DNA of 64,000 nt from Sphingobacteriia bacterium (GCA_015999745.1 JAECQP010000005.1:1-64000), one strand, 5' to 3'; positions 42,397 through 51,998 are shown, counted from the stretch's first letter. Notes: generated from the sequence alone by a model not told the origin. Numbers and translations: made by a program.

Positions 42397-44859
42397 ATGA
42401 AGCAACTATTTATTTTCGTTTTTATACTGATTACCGGAACTGCACAGGCCCAGCAAACTGCTTTGCGTGAAAAAACAAGGTTTGGTATCATCATGGGGAA
42501 CCTGGTAGAATATACCTCCGGGAAAGCCGTTCCCTATGCAAGGGTAGACCTGTATCATCATACGTCAGATACGGTGCTGGTGTCTACCATTTCGGATAAG
42601 AACGGCGCTTTTGAGTTTAACCAGCTTGGCTTTGGGTATTATTCGCTGGTGGCAAGATCAATGGGGCTGGCAGATACCAGGATCGACAGTATTTACCTGC
42701 GTGCAGACCGCTACGATTTTAATATCGGGGATGTAAAAATGAAGGAAGCCGGTAATACACTGAATGAGGTCATTGTGTATTCGGAAAAACCCTTAATCGA
42801 AAATAAAGACGATAAACTCACCTATAATGTAGGTGAGAGCGCATTGAGCAGCGGTTCCAGCACTGCAGAGATCCTGAAGAATATCCCCCTCATCAACAAC
42901 GATCCAAATGGGAAAATTCTTCTGAAGGGAAAGGAGCCCAAGATCCTGATCGATGATAAGCCCACAGAGCTGAACGCGCAGCAGTTGCAGGATTTGCTGG
43001 AAAGTTTGCCCGGAAGCAGTATCGACAAAGTGGAGATCATGAGCAACCCGCCTCCGCAATATGCTACCGAAACAGGAGGTGTTATCAATATTATTACCAG
43101 GAAAGGAAAGATCGGCTGGGTGGGAAGAATCAACCTGAGCGCCGGTACAAGGGGAGAAGGTAATTTCTCCACCAACCTCAGCTACCGGAATAAAAAACTG
43201 TCGCTGAATCAATCGATCGGAACCGGCGTCAGCCAGATCGGCGGGCATAGCTACAGCAACCGGCAGAATTTTTATACGGACTCCACCAATTATTTCAATA
43301 CCACCGGAGCATTCTTTAACAAGAATATTCGTCCGAATCTGCGTACGCAACTGGATTATGAAATGAACAAGAACAACCAGGCAGGTTTGGTGTACCAGAG
43401 TAACCTGAACTTTTTCGATAATACCAGCAGGAACAGTTATACCAATCTCAACCGGTTCGGGGAAGTTTATAAGATCAGCACCAGGGAAAACCAGAGCAAG
43501 GGTGACGGCTATACCCATGCCCTCACACTTTCTTATACCCGCAAGGGAAAAAAGAACCTGGCAGAAGTGTTGCGGATGATCCTTTCCGGGAATATCAGCA
43601 AGAACGATAACGACCGCGACTTCTTTCAGCAATTTCTAGACCCCGGTTATATACCAACCGGTATTGATTCGGTGCAAACACAGTATTTTAATTCCAAAAA
43701 CCGTTCTGCTTCCGCGAGACTGGAATATACCAAACCCCTGCAACTGAAAGGAAGTAATTTCTCCGGTGGCATCACTTACCTGTTGTCTGATTACCACAAT
43801 TACCTGAATACCTCCTTCCTGAGAAAAGCAGACGGGGTATTGGTGCCCAATGATCTGCTCAGCAATGATTTTTTGTTTAAGCAGAACATCCTTACGGCAA
43901 GAGCGGGATTCAGTTTCCTCTTTCCGGGAAATGTTCGCCTCACTGCCGGAGCACAGGCAGAGCATACGCGGATGTCGTTTGATTTCATCAAAGGCAATGT
44001 GAGCAATGTAGACAACGATTACTGGAACATCCTTCCGAATGCCACCCTGCGGAAGGAATTTGATAAAACCCTGAATACCTCACTGGTGTACAGGGCCACC
44101 ATTCGCAGGCCCGGTATCAGCGAACTGAATCCCAATGTGGATTACGGAGATCCGTATAATCTTCGCTTTGGTAATCCGTTCCTGCTGCCTTCGCTGTCGC
44201 ATAATTTCGACTGGAACTTCAGCTGGATGAAAGGGAAATATTATATCAATACTTCCCTGGGCCTGAACAAGGTAAAGCATGTATTCAATAGCATCCGTAC
44301 ATTAACAGAAGGCGGTAAAACACAGATTACCTGGCTGAACATTGCCGACCGGAACGAATATGAGGCCAGCGCATTCGGAGGATATACTTTCACCAAGGAG
44401 TTCAGAATGAATGCCAGTGCAGGATACACTTTCAATGAATACAGTGAAAGGGAAAAGCAATTGTACAATTACAGGAACGGCGGTACTTTTTATACCAGTG
44501 TAAATTATACCTTCACACCAACCAATGTCTGGAACTTTGAAGGATCCGCCAGGTACAACAGTTTTGCCAATCCACAAGGCAGAAGCAGGAGTAATATCAG
44601 TTTAAATCTTGGCGTACAAAGAAAATTCTTCGACCGCAGGCTGATTGTAGCGTTCAATATGGTGGATCCCTTTACACCGCAGCAATACGTAACGGTTACC
44701 AATGGTCAGCGCTTTACCGTAGAGAGTTTTAACGCCACCAGTACGCGCAATTACAGGCTGTCTGTCAGTTACCAGCTCAACAGGCTTGTACAGAAAAGTA
44801 ACCTCAAAGAAAAGGAGAAACAGCAGTTACTGAATAAACTGAAGCAGCCAAAAGTTTAA
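42397..44859 (+). CDS. Outer-membrane beta-barrel (TonB-receptor-like) protein
   Basis: 820 aa with signal peptide MKQLFIFVFILITGTAQAQ. A carboxypeptidase-regulatory-like domain (GNLVEYTSGKAVPYARVDLY, GAFEFNQLGFGYYSLVA) is followed by a plug (LTYNVGESALSSGSSTAEIL, ILIDDKPTEL) and a large barrel (OMP_b-brl_3 type) rich in alternating aromatic strands. It is not preceded by a SusD homologue and has no visible TonB box. The ligand is unknown. The stop overlaps the convergent neighbour by three bases. Confidence 0.85.
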   Translation: MKQLFIFVFILITGTAQAQQTALREKTRFGIIMGNLVEYTSGKAVPYARVDLYHHTSDTVLVSTISDKNGAFEFNQLGFGYYSLVARSMGLADTRIDSIYLRADRYDFNIGDVKMKEAGNTLNEVIVYSEKPLIENKDDKLTYNVGESALSSGSSTAEILKNIPLINNDPNGKILLKGKEPKILIDDKPTELNAQQLQDLLESLPGSSIDKVEIMSNPPPQYATETGGVINIITRKGKIGWVGRINLSAGTRGEGNFSTNLSYRNKKLSLNQSIGTGVSQIGGHSYSNRQNFYTDSTNYFNTTGAFFNKNIRPNLRTQLDYEMNKNNQAGLVYQSNLNFFDNTSRNSYTNLNRFGEVYKISTRENQSKGDGYTHALTLSYTRKGKKNLAEVLRMILSGNISKNDNDRDFFQQFLDPGYIPTGIDSVQTQYFNSKNRSASARLEYTKPLQLKGSNFSGGITYLLSDYHNYLNTSFLRKADGVLVPNDLLSNDFLFKQNILTARAGFSFLFPGNVRLTAGAQAEHTRMSFDFIKGNVSNVDNDYWNILPNATLRKEFDKTLNTSLVYRATIRRPGISELNPNVDYGDPYNLRFGNPFLLPSLSHNFDWNFSWMKGKYYINTSLGLNKVKHVFNSIRTLTEGGKTQITWLNIADRNEYEASAFGGYTFTKEFRMNASAGYTFNEYSEREKQLYNYRNGGTFYTSVNYTFTPTNVWNFEGSARYNSFANPQGRSRSNISLNLGVQRKFFDRRLIVAFNMVDPFTPQQYVTVTNGQRFTVESFNATSTRNYRLSVSYQLNRLVQKSNLKEKEKQQLLNKLKQPKV

Positions 44860-45368
44860 TGTGCAGTGTTGGGTAGCTTTGTTTTCAACCAGCTGTTCTT
44901 TAACGGAACCAGCCAATCGTTCAGCAGCATGTTCTTATTCGTAACCAGGTTGTTGAAATACAGCGTGTCTGCATCGATGAATCCATTCTCCAGTGCATAA
45001 TTCAACTGATTCAGCGGCAGGATTTCCACTTTGTCTTTTACAATGAATCCAAGGCTTTGCCTGTTGAGCAGATCTACATTGAATTTTTGTTCAATTTCCT
45101 TGATCAGCCGAATGGATTTGTCGGCGCTGGAGCCGCAAAGACGGGCGGAAGAATCATCTGCCATCAGTACGATGAACTGCCCAAAGAACAGACTGGCATA
45201 GCCTTTAATCAGCGAGCCGTGGCTTTCCCAGTTACTGATGAAGTCGTTGAGAATTTTTTCCAGCTCCAAAGCTTCGCTAATGCTGAACAGGCGGCTGCTT
45301 TGGTAAATCCAGACTTTGGAGTTGTCGTGGAAACCGGCCGGAATATGTTGTTGGTATTGTAAGTCCAT
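44856..45368 (-). CDS. Conserved Bacteroidetes protein (often mislabelled ABC transporter ATPase)
   Basis: 170 aa. KVWIYQSSRLFSISEALELE and LMADDSSARLCGSSADKSIR are typical of a conserved Bacteroidetes protein sometimes named an ABC transporter ATPase in databases; no Walker A or ABC signature is present, so that name should not be used. No signal peptide. It is immediately downstream of the two Fe-S protein genes on the same strand (12 bases), which may point to a shared role. Function unknown. Confidence 0.7.
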   Translation of the reverse strand: MDLQYQQHIPAGFHDNSKVWIYQSSRLFSISEALELEKILNDFISNWESHGSLIKGYASLFFGQFIVLMADDSSARLCGSSADKSIRLIKEIEQKFNVDLLNRQSLGFIVKDKVEILPLNQLNYALENGFIDADTLYFNNLVTNKNMLLNDWLVPLKNSWLKTKLPNTAH

Positions 45369-45380
45369 ATTGTTTATTTT

Positions 45381-46160
45381 TTATTGCATACTTGCGGCAA
45401 TCATCTCGGCTATGTCTAATACAGCTACTTCGTTTTCCTTCTCCCGGTTTTTAACCCCATCGGTAATCATGGTGTTGCAGAAAGGACAGGCAGCGGCAAT
45501 AAAGCCTGCACCGGTTTCAAGGGCTTCGTCGGCTCTTTCGATATTGATGCGTTTGTTTCCCGGCTCATCTTCCTTGAACATCTGGGCGCCGCCTGCACCG
45601 CAGCATAATCCATTGCTTTTGCAACGTTTCATTTCCACCAGCTCTGCATCCAGCGCTTCCAGTATTTTGCGGGGCGCCTCATAAATATCATTGGCACGGC
45701 CCAGGTAACAGCTATCGTGATAAGAGATTTTCTTCCCTTTAAATGCACCGCCTTCCTTCAGCTTAATTTTCCCTTCGTCAATCAGTTGCTGCAGCAAGGT
45801 GGTATGGTGCAGTACTTCATAAGCGCCCCCCAGTTCGGGGTATTCATTCTTAAGTGTGTTGAAGCAGTGCGGGCAGGTAGTTACGATCTTTTTAATGCCG
45901 TACCCATTTAATACCTGGATATTCTGGTAGGCCATCATCTGAAACAGGAACTCATTGCCGGCCCTTCGTGCAGGATCGCCTGTGCAGGCTTCCTCTTTAC
46001 CAAGAATCGCGAATTTCATACCTACTTTATCAAGAATGGCGGCAAATGCTTTGGTGATCTTCTGTGCACGCTGATCAAAACTACCTGCACACCCTACCCA
46101 GAACAGCACTTCCGGTGTTTCACCGGCTGCCATCATTTCCGCCATTGTATTAATCTTCAT
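45381..46160 (-). CDS. Fe-S oxidoreductase with CCG domains (HdrB/LldE-like)
   Basis: 259 aa with two cysteine-rich CCG regions: an N-terminal one (VTTCPHCFNTLKNEYPELG) and a C-terminal one (SCYLGRANDIYEAP, then SNGLCCGAGGAQMF). This pattern coordinates a non-cubane Fe-S cluster in heterodisulfide reductase subunit B/D and appears in LldE and GlpC. It follows the ferredoxin/membrane subunit gene by 27 bases, and together they resemble HdrD/E-type electron-transfer pairs. The donor and acceptor are not known. Confidence 0.85.
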   Translation of the reverse strand: MKINTMAEMMAAGETPEVLFWVGCAGSFDQRAQKITKAFAAILDKVGMKFAILGKEEACTGDPARRAGNEFLFQMMAYQNIQVLNGYGIKKIVTTCPHCFNTLKNEYPELGGAYEVLHHTTLLQQLIDEGKIKLKEGGAFKGKKISYHDSCYLGRANDIYEAPRKILEALDAELVEMKRCKSNGLCCGAGGAQMFKEDEPGNKRINIERADEALETGAGFIAAACPFCNTMITDGVKNREKENEVAVLDIAEMIAASMQ

Positions 46161-46187
46161 AACAATCGTTTAAATTAGTTCAGATAA

Positions 46188-47504
46188 TTAAGAGGCCATT
46201 TCCTCCGCCCATTTGTCGCGCTCATCCGGGGCAAATTTCCAGGGGGCAAAATTGTTTTCAATATTGCTGAATGTGCCGTTCCATTCCTGTGGCGCATTGC
46301 TTTCTTCCATAATCAGCGATCTGCGCAATTCCATAATGATATCCAGCGGCGCAATGCTTACCGGGCAGGCTTCCACACAGGCATTGCAGGTAGTACAGGC
46401 ACGGAGTTCTTCCACACTGATATAGTTGTGCAGCAACGATTTTCCGTCGTCTTTGAATGTTTTATGGAGGTTTATATTTCTGCCCACATCTTCCAGCCTG
46501 TCGCGGGTAGCCATCATGATTTTGCGCGGGCTCAGCAGTTTGCCGGTGAGATTGGCCGGGCAGGAAGCGGTACATCTTCCGCACTCGGTACAACTGTACG
46601 CATCCAGCAGGTTTTTCCAGCTCAGATCAAAGATATCTTTTGCGCCAAAACGGGCAGGGGGTGGGGCATCGGCAGGTGCAAGTTCGGGCTGCATGGCATA
46701 GCGCACTTCGTTCTGCACGGCAGGCATATTTTTGATTTTACCCTGCGGCTCCAGCCTGGCATAATAGGCATTCGGGAACGCCAGCATAATATGCAGGTGC
46801 TTGGAATAGGGCAGGTAGTTTAAAAAAGCAAAAATGCCGATGATGTGTAACCACCAGGCAGTACGTTCAATACCAACCAGTGCTCCGTCGGAGAAGCCGT
46901 TGAAGAGCGGGGCAAGCAGATCTGAGAAAAAGAAAGCTCCGGTTGTATGGTAGTGCTCAGCACCGCGGCCCTGCAAAACCTGATCAGCGGCATTCATGCA
47001 GAGAAACAGGCTCATCAGTACAATTTCGGTCAGCAGGATGTAGTTGGCATCGCTGCGGGGCCAGCCGTTCAGGTCTTTGCTGATGAATCTTTTGAGTTGA
47101 ATGATGTTTCTGCGGATCAGGAAGATGATACATACCAATATCACCGTAGCTGCGAGGAATTCAAAAAAGTTGATCAGCCAGGTATAAACGCCGCCTAAAA
47201 CAGGGAGAAAGAGGCGGTGGGTGCCTGAAATACCATCCAGTACAATCTCCAGCACTTCCACATTGATGATGATAAATCCTGCATATACCACCAGGTGCAG
47301 GATGGCCACCAGTGGATTTTTGAACATTTTTTTCTGTCCCAGCGCCAGCAAAATCAGGTTGTTCCACCGTTTACCGGGATCGTTGGACAGGTCTTCATCC
47401 TTTCCCAGTAAAATATTCCGTCTGATTTCTCCGGTTTTTTTGGCAAACAGAAAACTACCGGTTGCAGCCAGGATCAGGAACCCGATTTGTGGTATATAAT
47501 GCAT
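46188..47504 (-). CDS. Membrane-bound 4Fe-4S ferredoxin protein (HdrE/NarI-like plus Fe-S domain)
   Basis: 438 aa. The first ~230 residues contain about five hydrophobic segments of a cytochrome-b-like anchor (LVAILHLVVYAGFIIINVEV; FFEFLAATVILVCIIFLI). The C-terminal part has two cluster motifs, CTECGRCTASCP and CTTCNACVEACP, near residues 310 and 365. With the CCG protein encoded next, it forms a probable quinone-linked Fe-S reductase. Both subunits face the cytoplasm by analogy. The substrate is unknown; the pair is common in Bacteroidetes. Confidence 0.85.
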   Translation of the reverse strand: MHYIPQIGFLILAATGSFLFAKKTGEIRRNILLGKDEDLSNDPGKRWNNLILLALGQKKMFKNPLVAILHLVVYAGFIIINVEVLEIVLDGISGTHRLFLPVLGGVYTWLINFFEFLAATVILVCIIFLIRRNIIQLKRFISKDLNGWPRSDANYILLTEIVLMSLFLCMNAADQVLQGRGAEHYHTTGAFFFSDLLAPLFNGFSDGALVGIERTAWWLHIIGIFAFLNYLPYSKHLHIMLAFPNAYYARLEPQGKIKNMPAVQNEVRYAMQPELAPADAPPPARFGAKDIFDLSWKNLLDAYSCTECGRCTASCPANLTGKLLSPRKIMMATRDRLEDVGRNINLHKTFKDDGKSLLHNYISVEELRACTTCNACVEACPVSIAPLDIIMELRRSLIMEESNAPQEWNGTFSNIENNFAPWKFAPDERDKWAEEMAS

Positions 47505-47601
47505 ACAAAACAGTTATGCCGCTAAGATAGTAATTTAAGGGGTGCAGGAACCAATTGTTGATTGCATTTATTGTTGTTATTTTGAGGGATAAACCATCAA
47601 G

Positions 47602-48102
47602 ATGTCCGAAAAAAGATATATCCTCTCTGCCGCAGAGGCAGCGCAGAAATTGCATCGCATGAGCCTTCAGCTTGCAGAAAACCTGAGCGGCAATACAGCG
47701 CCTGTTATACTGATCGGAATCCGTAACAACGGGGTGGTGCTGGCAGCGAAGATCGAAGCCCTTCTAAAGCAGTATATCCCCAATCCCCTTAAGACCATTT
47801 TTCTGCAAATGGACAAGCAGCACCCCACTACGGTTAACCTGAGTGAGGAAGTGGCGCTCAATAATGCCAATGTGATCCTGGTAGACGATGTGGCCAATAG
47901 CGGGCGGACCATGCTTTACGCCCTGAAACCTTTGCTGGAAGCACATCCCCGTTCCATTCAAACGATGGTGCTGGTAGAAAGAATGCACAAGCTCTTTCCG
48001 GTTAATCCCAATTATGTGGGGCTGTCTCTGGCAACTACACAGGAAAGCCATATCCAGGTAGAAACGAAAGACGGCGAAGTGACCGGCGCTTTTGTGGTTT
48101 GA
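47602..48102 (+). CDS. Phosphoribosyltransferase (PyrR/Hpt-like)
   Basis: 166 aa type I PRTase. The PRPP loop is VILVDDVANSGRTML near residues 91-105, and VILIGIRNNGVVLAAKIE holds the pyrophosphate loop. Length and sequence resemble PyrR, the bifunctional uracil PRTase/pyr regulator, but no pyr gene is nearby. The base specificity remains open. Its promoter region is divergent from the Fe-S gene pair, with a gap of about 97 bases. Confidence 0.75.
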   Translation: MSEKRYILSAAEAAQKLHRMSLQLAENLSGNTAPVILIGIRNNGVVLAAKIEALLKQYIPNPLKTIFLQMDKQHPTTVNLSEEVALNNANVILVDDVANSGRTMLYALKPLLEAHPRSIQTMVLVERMHKLFPVNPNYVGLSLATTQESHIQVETKDGEVTGAFVV

Positions 48103-48138
48103 TTGTTTTAACTTTAAGATTCATCAATACTTTATACG

Positions 48139-48360
48139 ATGGAAAAGTTGGTACATGCATTAAACGACAGGATTCTGTCACTGACCATGCGTATCCGGGA
48201 AACCTATCCCGAGCTCTCCAAATACATCGAAGAAATGCCGGTAAGCATACCCAATGAGCCTGATCCGCATGTCCAGGCAAAACAATTGCAGGTCTATTAC
48301 GATTCGCTGAAAAACATACTCAACAAATATGCGGAAGGACATGGCTGGGATTTGGAGTAA
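48139..48360 (+). CDS. Small conserved helical protein (73 aa), unknown
   Basis: A compact, mostly helical and acidic protein (LVHALNDRILSLTMRIRETY, DSLKNILNKYAEGHG) without signal peptide, membrane segment or Cys. I recognise no domain. It is 36 bases after the PRTase gene and 54 bases before the phosphohexomutase, in the same orientation, so probably a real gene co-expressed with them. Confidence 0.65.
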   Translation: MEKLVHALNDRILSLTMRIRETYPELSKYIEEMPVSIPNEPDPHVQAKQLQVYYDSLKNILNKYAEGHGWDLE

Positions 48361-48414
48361 AGCCTATTGTTTTCTGAACTTTTATTACTAAAATTGCCTA
48401 CTAAAAAATATAAT

Positions 48415-50142
48415 ATGGACGCTTCCATACAGGAAAGGATTAATGTTTGGGTGAACGGAAATTACGACGCAGACGCCAAAAATACGATTGCAGATTTGCA
48501 GAAGAACCATCCGGATGAGCTGGCAGATGCTTTTTACCGGAACCTCGAATTTGGTACGGGAGGATTACGCGGATTGATGGGAGTGGGTACCAACAGGGTC
48601 AATAAATATACCATTGGTATGGCTACACAGGGTTTTGCCAATTACCTGAAGAAAATATACGCCAACGAAGAAATAAAACTGGCCATTGCACATGACAGCC
48701 GCAACAACAGCCGATTCTTTGCAGAAACGACTGCCAATGTGTTTGCAGCCAATGGTATTAAAGTGTTCCTTTTTGAATCACTGCGTCCCACACCGGAGTT
48801 GAGCTTTGCCATCCGTCACCTGGGATGTAAGGCCGGGGTGGTTTGTACCGCATCCCATAATCCGAAGGAATACAATGGCTATAAAGCATACTGGAACGAC
48901 GGCGGTCAATTGGTTCCACCGCACGATAAAAATGTGATTAAAGAGGTAGAGGCCATCAACAGCGTGGATGAGGTAAAATGGACAGGTGGCGAAGCCAATA
49001 TCACCCTGCTTGGAAAAGACATGGACAATGCATATCTGGATATGGTAAATAACCTGAGTGTTTATCCCGACGTGATTGCCCAACAGCATGACCTTAAAAT
49101 TGTTTACACGCCCATCCATGGAACCGGTATTACCCTTGTTCCGGATGTATTGAAGCGTTTTGGGTTTACCAATGTTACGGTTGTGGAAGAGCAGGCAACA
49201 CCTGATGGTAATTTCCCTACCGTGGCATACCCCAATCCGGAGGAAAGCGAAACCATGAGTATTGGTTTGCAAAAAGCCAGGGCACTGGATGCAGATATTT
49301 TACTGGGAACAGACCCGGATGCCGACCGTGTTGGTATTGGTGTAAAAAATCACAAGGGCGAGTGGGTGCTGATGAATGGTAACCAAACAGCCGTACTGGC
49401 ATTTGCTTACATGATCGAGGCCCGCAAGGCCAAAGGCATCGCACAGCCCAATGATATGGTGATTACGACCATTGTGACCACTGAAATGATCAATGAAGTG
49501 GCGCGGCAAAACAAGGTAGGTTGCTACAATGTACTGACCGGGTTTAAATGGATCGCCGAAAAAATCAAGGAACTGGAAGGTCACGAAAACTATGTAATAG
49601 GCGGGGAGGAAAGTTTTGGTTTAATGATCGGCGACCAGATCCGCGATAAGGATGCCATCAGCGCCGTTGCCCTGATGTGCGAAATGGCCGCTTATGAAAA
49701 GGCAAAAGGAAAGAGTCTCTTCGACAAAATGATTGAGCTCTATATTCAATATGGTTTCTACTACGAGAACCTGATCAGCATAACCAAAAAAGGCATGAAC
49801 GGCCAGAAGGAAATTGCTGCTATGATGGAAGGCTATCGCAGCAATCCTCCGGCAGTGATCAATGGTTCTGCGGTGGTAACCCTGCTCGACTATGAATTGC
49901 AGACCGGTAAGGACCTGCAAACAGGAGAAACCTGGGCAATAAATCTGCCAAAGAGCAATGTGCTGCAATTTATTACGGCAGACGGCAGCAAGATTTCTGC
50001 CCGTCCTTCCGGAACCGAGCCTAAGATCAAGTTCTATTTCAGCGTCAATACGCAACTGGCTTCCAAAACGGAGTTTGATGCCAAACAGCTGGAACTGGAA
50101 AACCGGATCAAAGGGATCATCCGTGATATGCAGCTTGGATAA
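48415..50142 (+). CDS. Phospho-sugar mutase (alpha-D-phosphohexomutase family)
   Basis: 575 aa from the ATG at 48415 (MDASIQERINVWV); the TTG at 48367 is rejected because the added residues have no similarity. FGTGGLRGLMGVGTNRVN is the substrate entry motif, the phosphoserine is in TASHNPKEYNGYKAYW, the Mg site is DPDADRVGI, GGEESFG is the sugar-binding loop and RPSGTEPKIKFYF the phosphate loop. This is the long PGM type, which interconverts glucose-1- and -6-phosphate or mannose phosphates in the cytoplasm. Confidence 0.93.
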   Translation: MDASIQERINVWVNGNYDADAKNTIADLQKNHPDELADAFYRNLEFGTGGLRGLMGVGTNRVNKYTIGMATQGFANYLKKIYANEEIKLAIAHDSRNNSRFFAETTANVFAANGIKVFLFESLRPTPELSFAIRHLGCKAGVVCTASHNPKEYNGYKAYWNDGGQLVPPHDKNVIKEVEAINSVDEVKWTGGEANITLLGKDMDNAYLDMVNNLSVYPDVIAQQHDLKIVYTPIHGTGITLVPDVLKRFGFTNVTVVEEQATPDGNFPTVAYPNPEESETMSIGLQKARALDADILLGTDPDADRVGIGVKNHKGEWVLMNGNQTAVLAFAYMIEARKAKGIAQPNDMVITTIVTTEMINEVARQNKVGCYNVLTGFKWIAEKIKELEGHENYVIGGEESFGLMIGDQIRDKDAISAVALMCEMAAYEKAKGKSLFDKMIELYIQYGFYYENLISITKKGMNGQKEIAAMMEGYRSNPPAVINGSAVVTLLDYELQTGKDLQTGETWAINLPKSNVLQFITADGSKISARPSGTEPKIKFYFSVNTQLASKTEFDAKQLELENRIKGIIRDMQLG

Positions 50143-50170
50143 ATAAGTTCTTCTTCTGTATATTCGCGGC

Positions 50171-50842
50171 ATGCAACCAGACAGAGATTACAAGGATAGT
50201 TTTCAGCACAAAGGGATGAGGAAAAAGCTGATAGAAGTGCTGCGTGAGAAAGGGATTACGGATGAGGCGGTACTGGAAGCCATGAACAATATCCCCCGTC
50301 ATTATTTCCTGGATTCTGCATTTGATAAGATTGCTTATGAAGACAGGGCGTTTCCGATCGCTGCCGATCAGACAATTTCGCAACCGTATACCGTAGCATA
50401 TCAAACACAGTTGTTGCAGGTGAAAAAGGGCGACAGGATTCTTGAAATCGGTACGGGAAGCATTTATCAGACTACGGTACTGGCAGAGATGGGTGCACAG
50501 GCCGTATTTACGATTGAACGGCAGAAAAAACTGTTCGACGAGCAGAAACGCTACTATCATTTCCGCAGCAAATATCCCAATATCAAATTCTTTTATGGAG
50601 ATGGATTTGCCGGGCTGCCCACTTACGCTCCCTTCGATAAGATCCTGATCACCGCCGCTGCCCCCTTTATTCCACCTAAACTGGTGGAACAACTGAAACC
50701 GGGCGGTTGTATGGTGTTGCCGGTGGATGAGGGCGAAGCGCAGCGTATGTTGCGTATCACGAAACGGGAGGATGGCAGTATTCAGGAAGAAGCTTTTGAG
50801 CGCTTCTCTTTTGTGCCGATGCTGACCGGGAAGAATGAATAA
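50171..50842 (+). CDS. pcm: Protein-L-isoaspartate O-methyltransferase
   Basis: 223 aa class I SAM methyltransferase. ISQPYTVAYQTQLLQVKKGD and ILEIGTGSIYQTTVLAEMG are the Pcm post-I and motif I regions; the usual GSGY is GSIYQ here. YGDGFAGLPTYAPFDKILIT is motif II. It repairs isoaspartyl residues in aged proteins. A TATATTCG box at 50159-50166 sits just before the ATG, so the message may be nearly leaderless. Confidence 0.9.
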   Translation: MQPDRDYKDSFQHKGMRKKLIEVLREKGITDEAVLEAMNNIPRHYFLDSAFDKIAYEDRAFPIAADQTISQPYTVAYQTQLLQVKKGDRILEIGTGSIYQTTVLAEMGAQAVFTIERQKKLFDEQKRYYHFRSKYPNIKFFYGDGFAGLPTYAPFDKILITAAAPFIPPKLVEQLKPGGCMVLPVDEGEAQRMLRITKREDGSIQEEAFERFSFVPMLTGKNE

Positions 50843-50887
50843 TACAGGTTTTCAGGAAAATTTAATGCTGCAAAAACAACATGGGTT

Positions 50888-50895
50888 TATTTTTG
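50888..50895 (+). promoter_or_regulatory. -7 box for the Xre-RES toxin-antitoxin operon
   Basis: TATTTTTG matches TAnnTTTG and lies 26 bases before the antitoxin ATG. A good -33 TTTG at the right distance was not found. Confidence 0.45.
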
Positions 50896-50921
50896 TACTA
50901 ATTTTAGTGTAAAATAATACT

Positions 50922-51452
50922 ATGTCAAAAGTTGTCAAAGGAAAGGCGCTGGCACCCGGGGAGAACAAACCCCTGAAAATCAGGCATGGTGTATACCAGC
51001 GGCAGGGCAGTGTATTATCGATTGTCAGGGAGCCTGTTACCGAAGCGTCCATCAAAACAACTGCAAAGATTCCGGGCGAAATGACCGGTTTTGAAAAAAT
51101 GGTTGTGTTGGAAGGTGGCCTGTCCAAGAATGACCTGGTTCAACTGAAAGATAAATCCGGCCTGGGGTACGATCAGCTGGCCAATGTGCTGTCCGCGGCA
51201 AGGACTACGTTAATCAATAAAAAAGGGAAAGAGCGTTTCAGCAGAGACCTGAGCGAGCGGATACTGAGCCTGGCGGATATTTATTCGTACGGGTATAAAG
51301 TGTTTGAAGAAGTGGACGCTTTCAATGAATGGGTGGATACGCCCAATGCTGCGCTGGGCGGTAAAAAGCCTTTTGCCTTGCTCGATAACCAGTTTGGAAG
51401 AGAAGAGGTTAAAAACCTGATTGGCCGTATTGAATATGGCGTTTATTCCTGA
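50922..51452 (+). CDS. Xre/MbcA/ParS-type antitoxin (DUF2384)
   Basis: 176 aa. An N-terminal basic part is followed by a helix-turn-helix-like region (DLVQLKDKSGLGYDQLANVL) and the C-terminal toxin-binding DUF2384 domain (FSRDLSERILSLADIYSYGYKVFEEVDAFNEW, GKKPFALLDNQFGREEV, NLIGRIEYGVYS). This is the antitoxin of RES-Xre modules; it neutralises the toxin and usually represses the operon. The stop lies nine bases before the RES gene, in toxin-last order. Confidence 0.9.
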   Translation: MSKVVKGKALAPGENKPLKIRHGVYQRQGSVLSIVREPVTEASIKTTAKIPGEMTGFEKMVVLEGGLSKNDLVQLKDKSGLGYDQLANVLSAARTTLINKKGKERFSRDLSERILSLADIYSYGYKVFEEVDAFNEWVDTPNAALGGKKPFALLDNQFGREEVKNLIGRIEYGVYS

Positions 51453-51461
51453 TTCCCTTTT

Positions 51462-51935
51462 ATGACCGTATATCGCTTATCCAAAAAGCAATTTGCATCA
51501 GATCTTACAGGGGAAGGGGCCCGGTTGTTTGGCGGACGCTGGAACCACATACACACAGGCTGTTTGTATACATCTGCGTCCCGGGCGCTTGCCTTACTGG
51601 AGTTTTCTGTAAATGTAAACAGGATACTGGCGCCTAAAAGCCTCTGTATCGTAACGCTGGAAATTTCTGAAAAAAACATGTTGAAGCTGGATATCCGGGA
51701 TTTGCCAGGAAACTGGCAGGAGGTTCCTGCACCCGGATCGACCCGGGATTTTGGAACAGGCTTATTGCAGGAAGCCCGTTACAGTGTCATTGCCATACCT
51801 TCGGTGATTGTTCCGGATGAATACAATTATCTGCTGAATCCCCTGCATAAAGACCATGCAAAACTACGTATTACTGCAGTCCGGGAACTGGACTACGATG
51901 GCCGGATCAAAGCGGGACCAACAGGGCAAAAATAA
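51462..51935 (+). CDS. RES-domain toxin (NAD+-degrading)
   Basis: 157 aa. YRLSKKQFASDLTGEGARLF and GGRWNHIHTGCLYTSASRALALLEFSVN hold the conserved Arg, Glu and Ser that name the family, and VIPDEYNYLLNPLHKDHAKL-like VIVPDEYNYLLNPLHKDH is the C-terminal motif. Characterised RES toxins phosphorolyse or hydrolyse NAD+. No inactivating change is seen. Co-operonic with the antitoxin; chromosomal, without nearby mobile element. Confidence 0.9.
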   Translation: MTVYRLSKKQFASDLTGEGARLFGGRWNHIHTGCLYTSASRALALLEFSVNVNRILAPKSLCIVTLEISEKNMLKLDIRDLPGNWQEVPAPGSTRDFGTGLLQEARYSVIAIPSVIVPDEYNYLLNPLHKDHAKLRITAVRELDYDGRIKAGPTGQK

Positions 51936-51998
51936 AGAGTGGCCGCTTTCGCGAACCACTCTTCTCTTGAACTTACTCTAAAACTCAACACAAAATTT

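Noticed and set aside
42793-43632. 279-codon minus-strand frame opposite the outer-membrane barrel gene
   Set aside because: Antisense shadow; the plus-strand gene has signal peptide, plug and barrel features.
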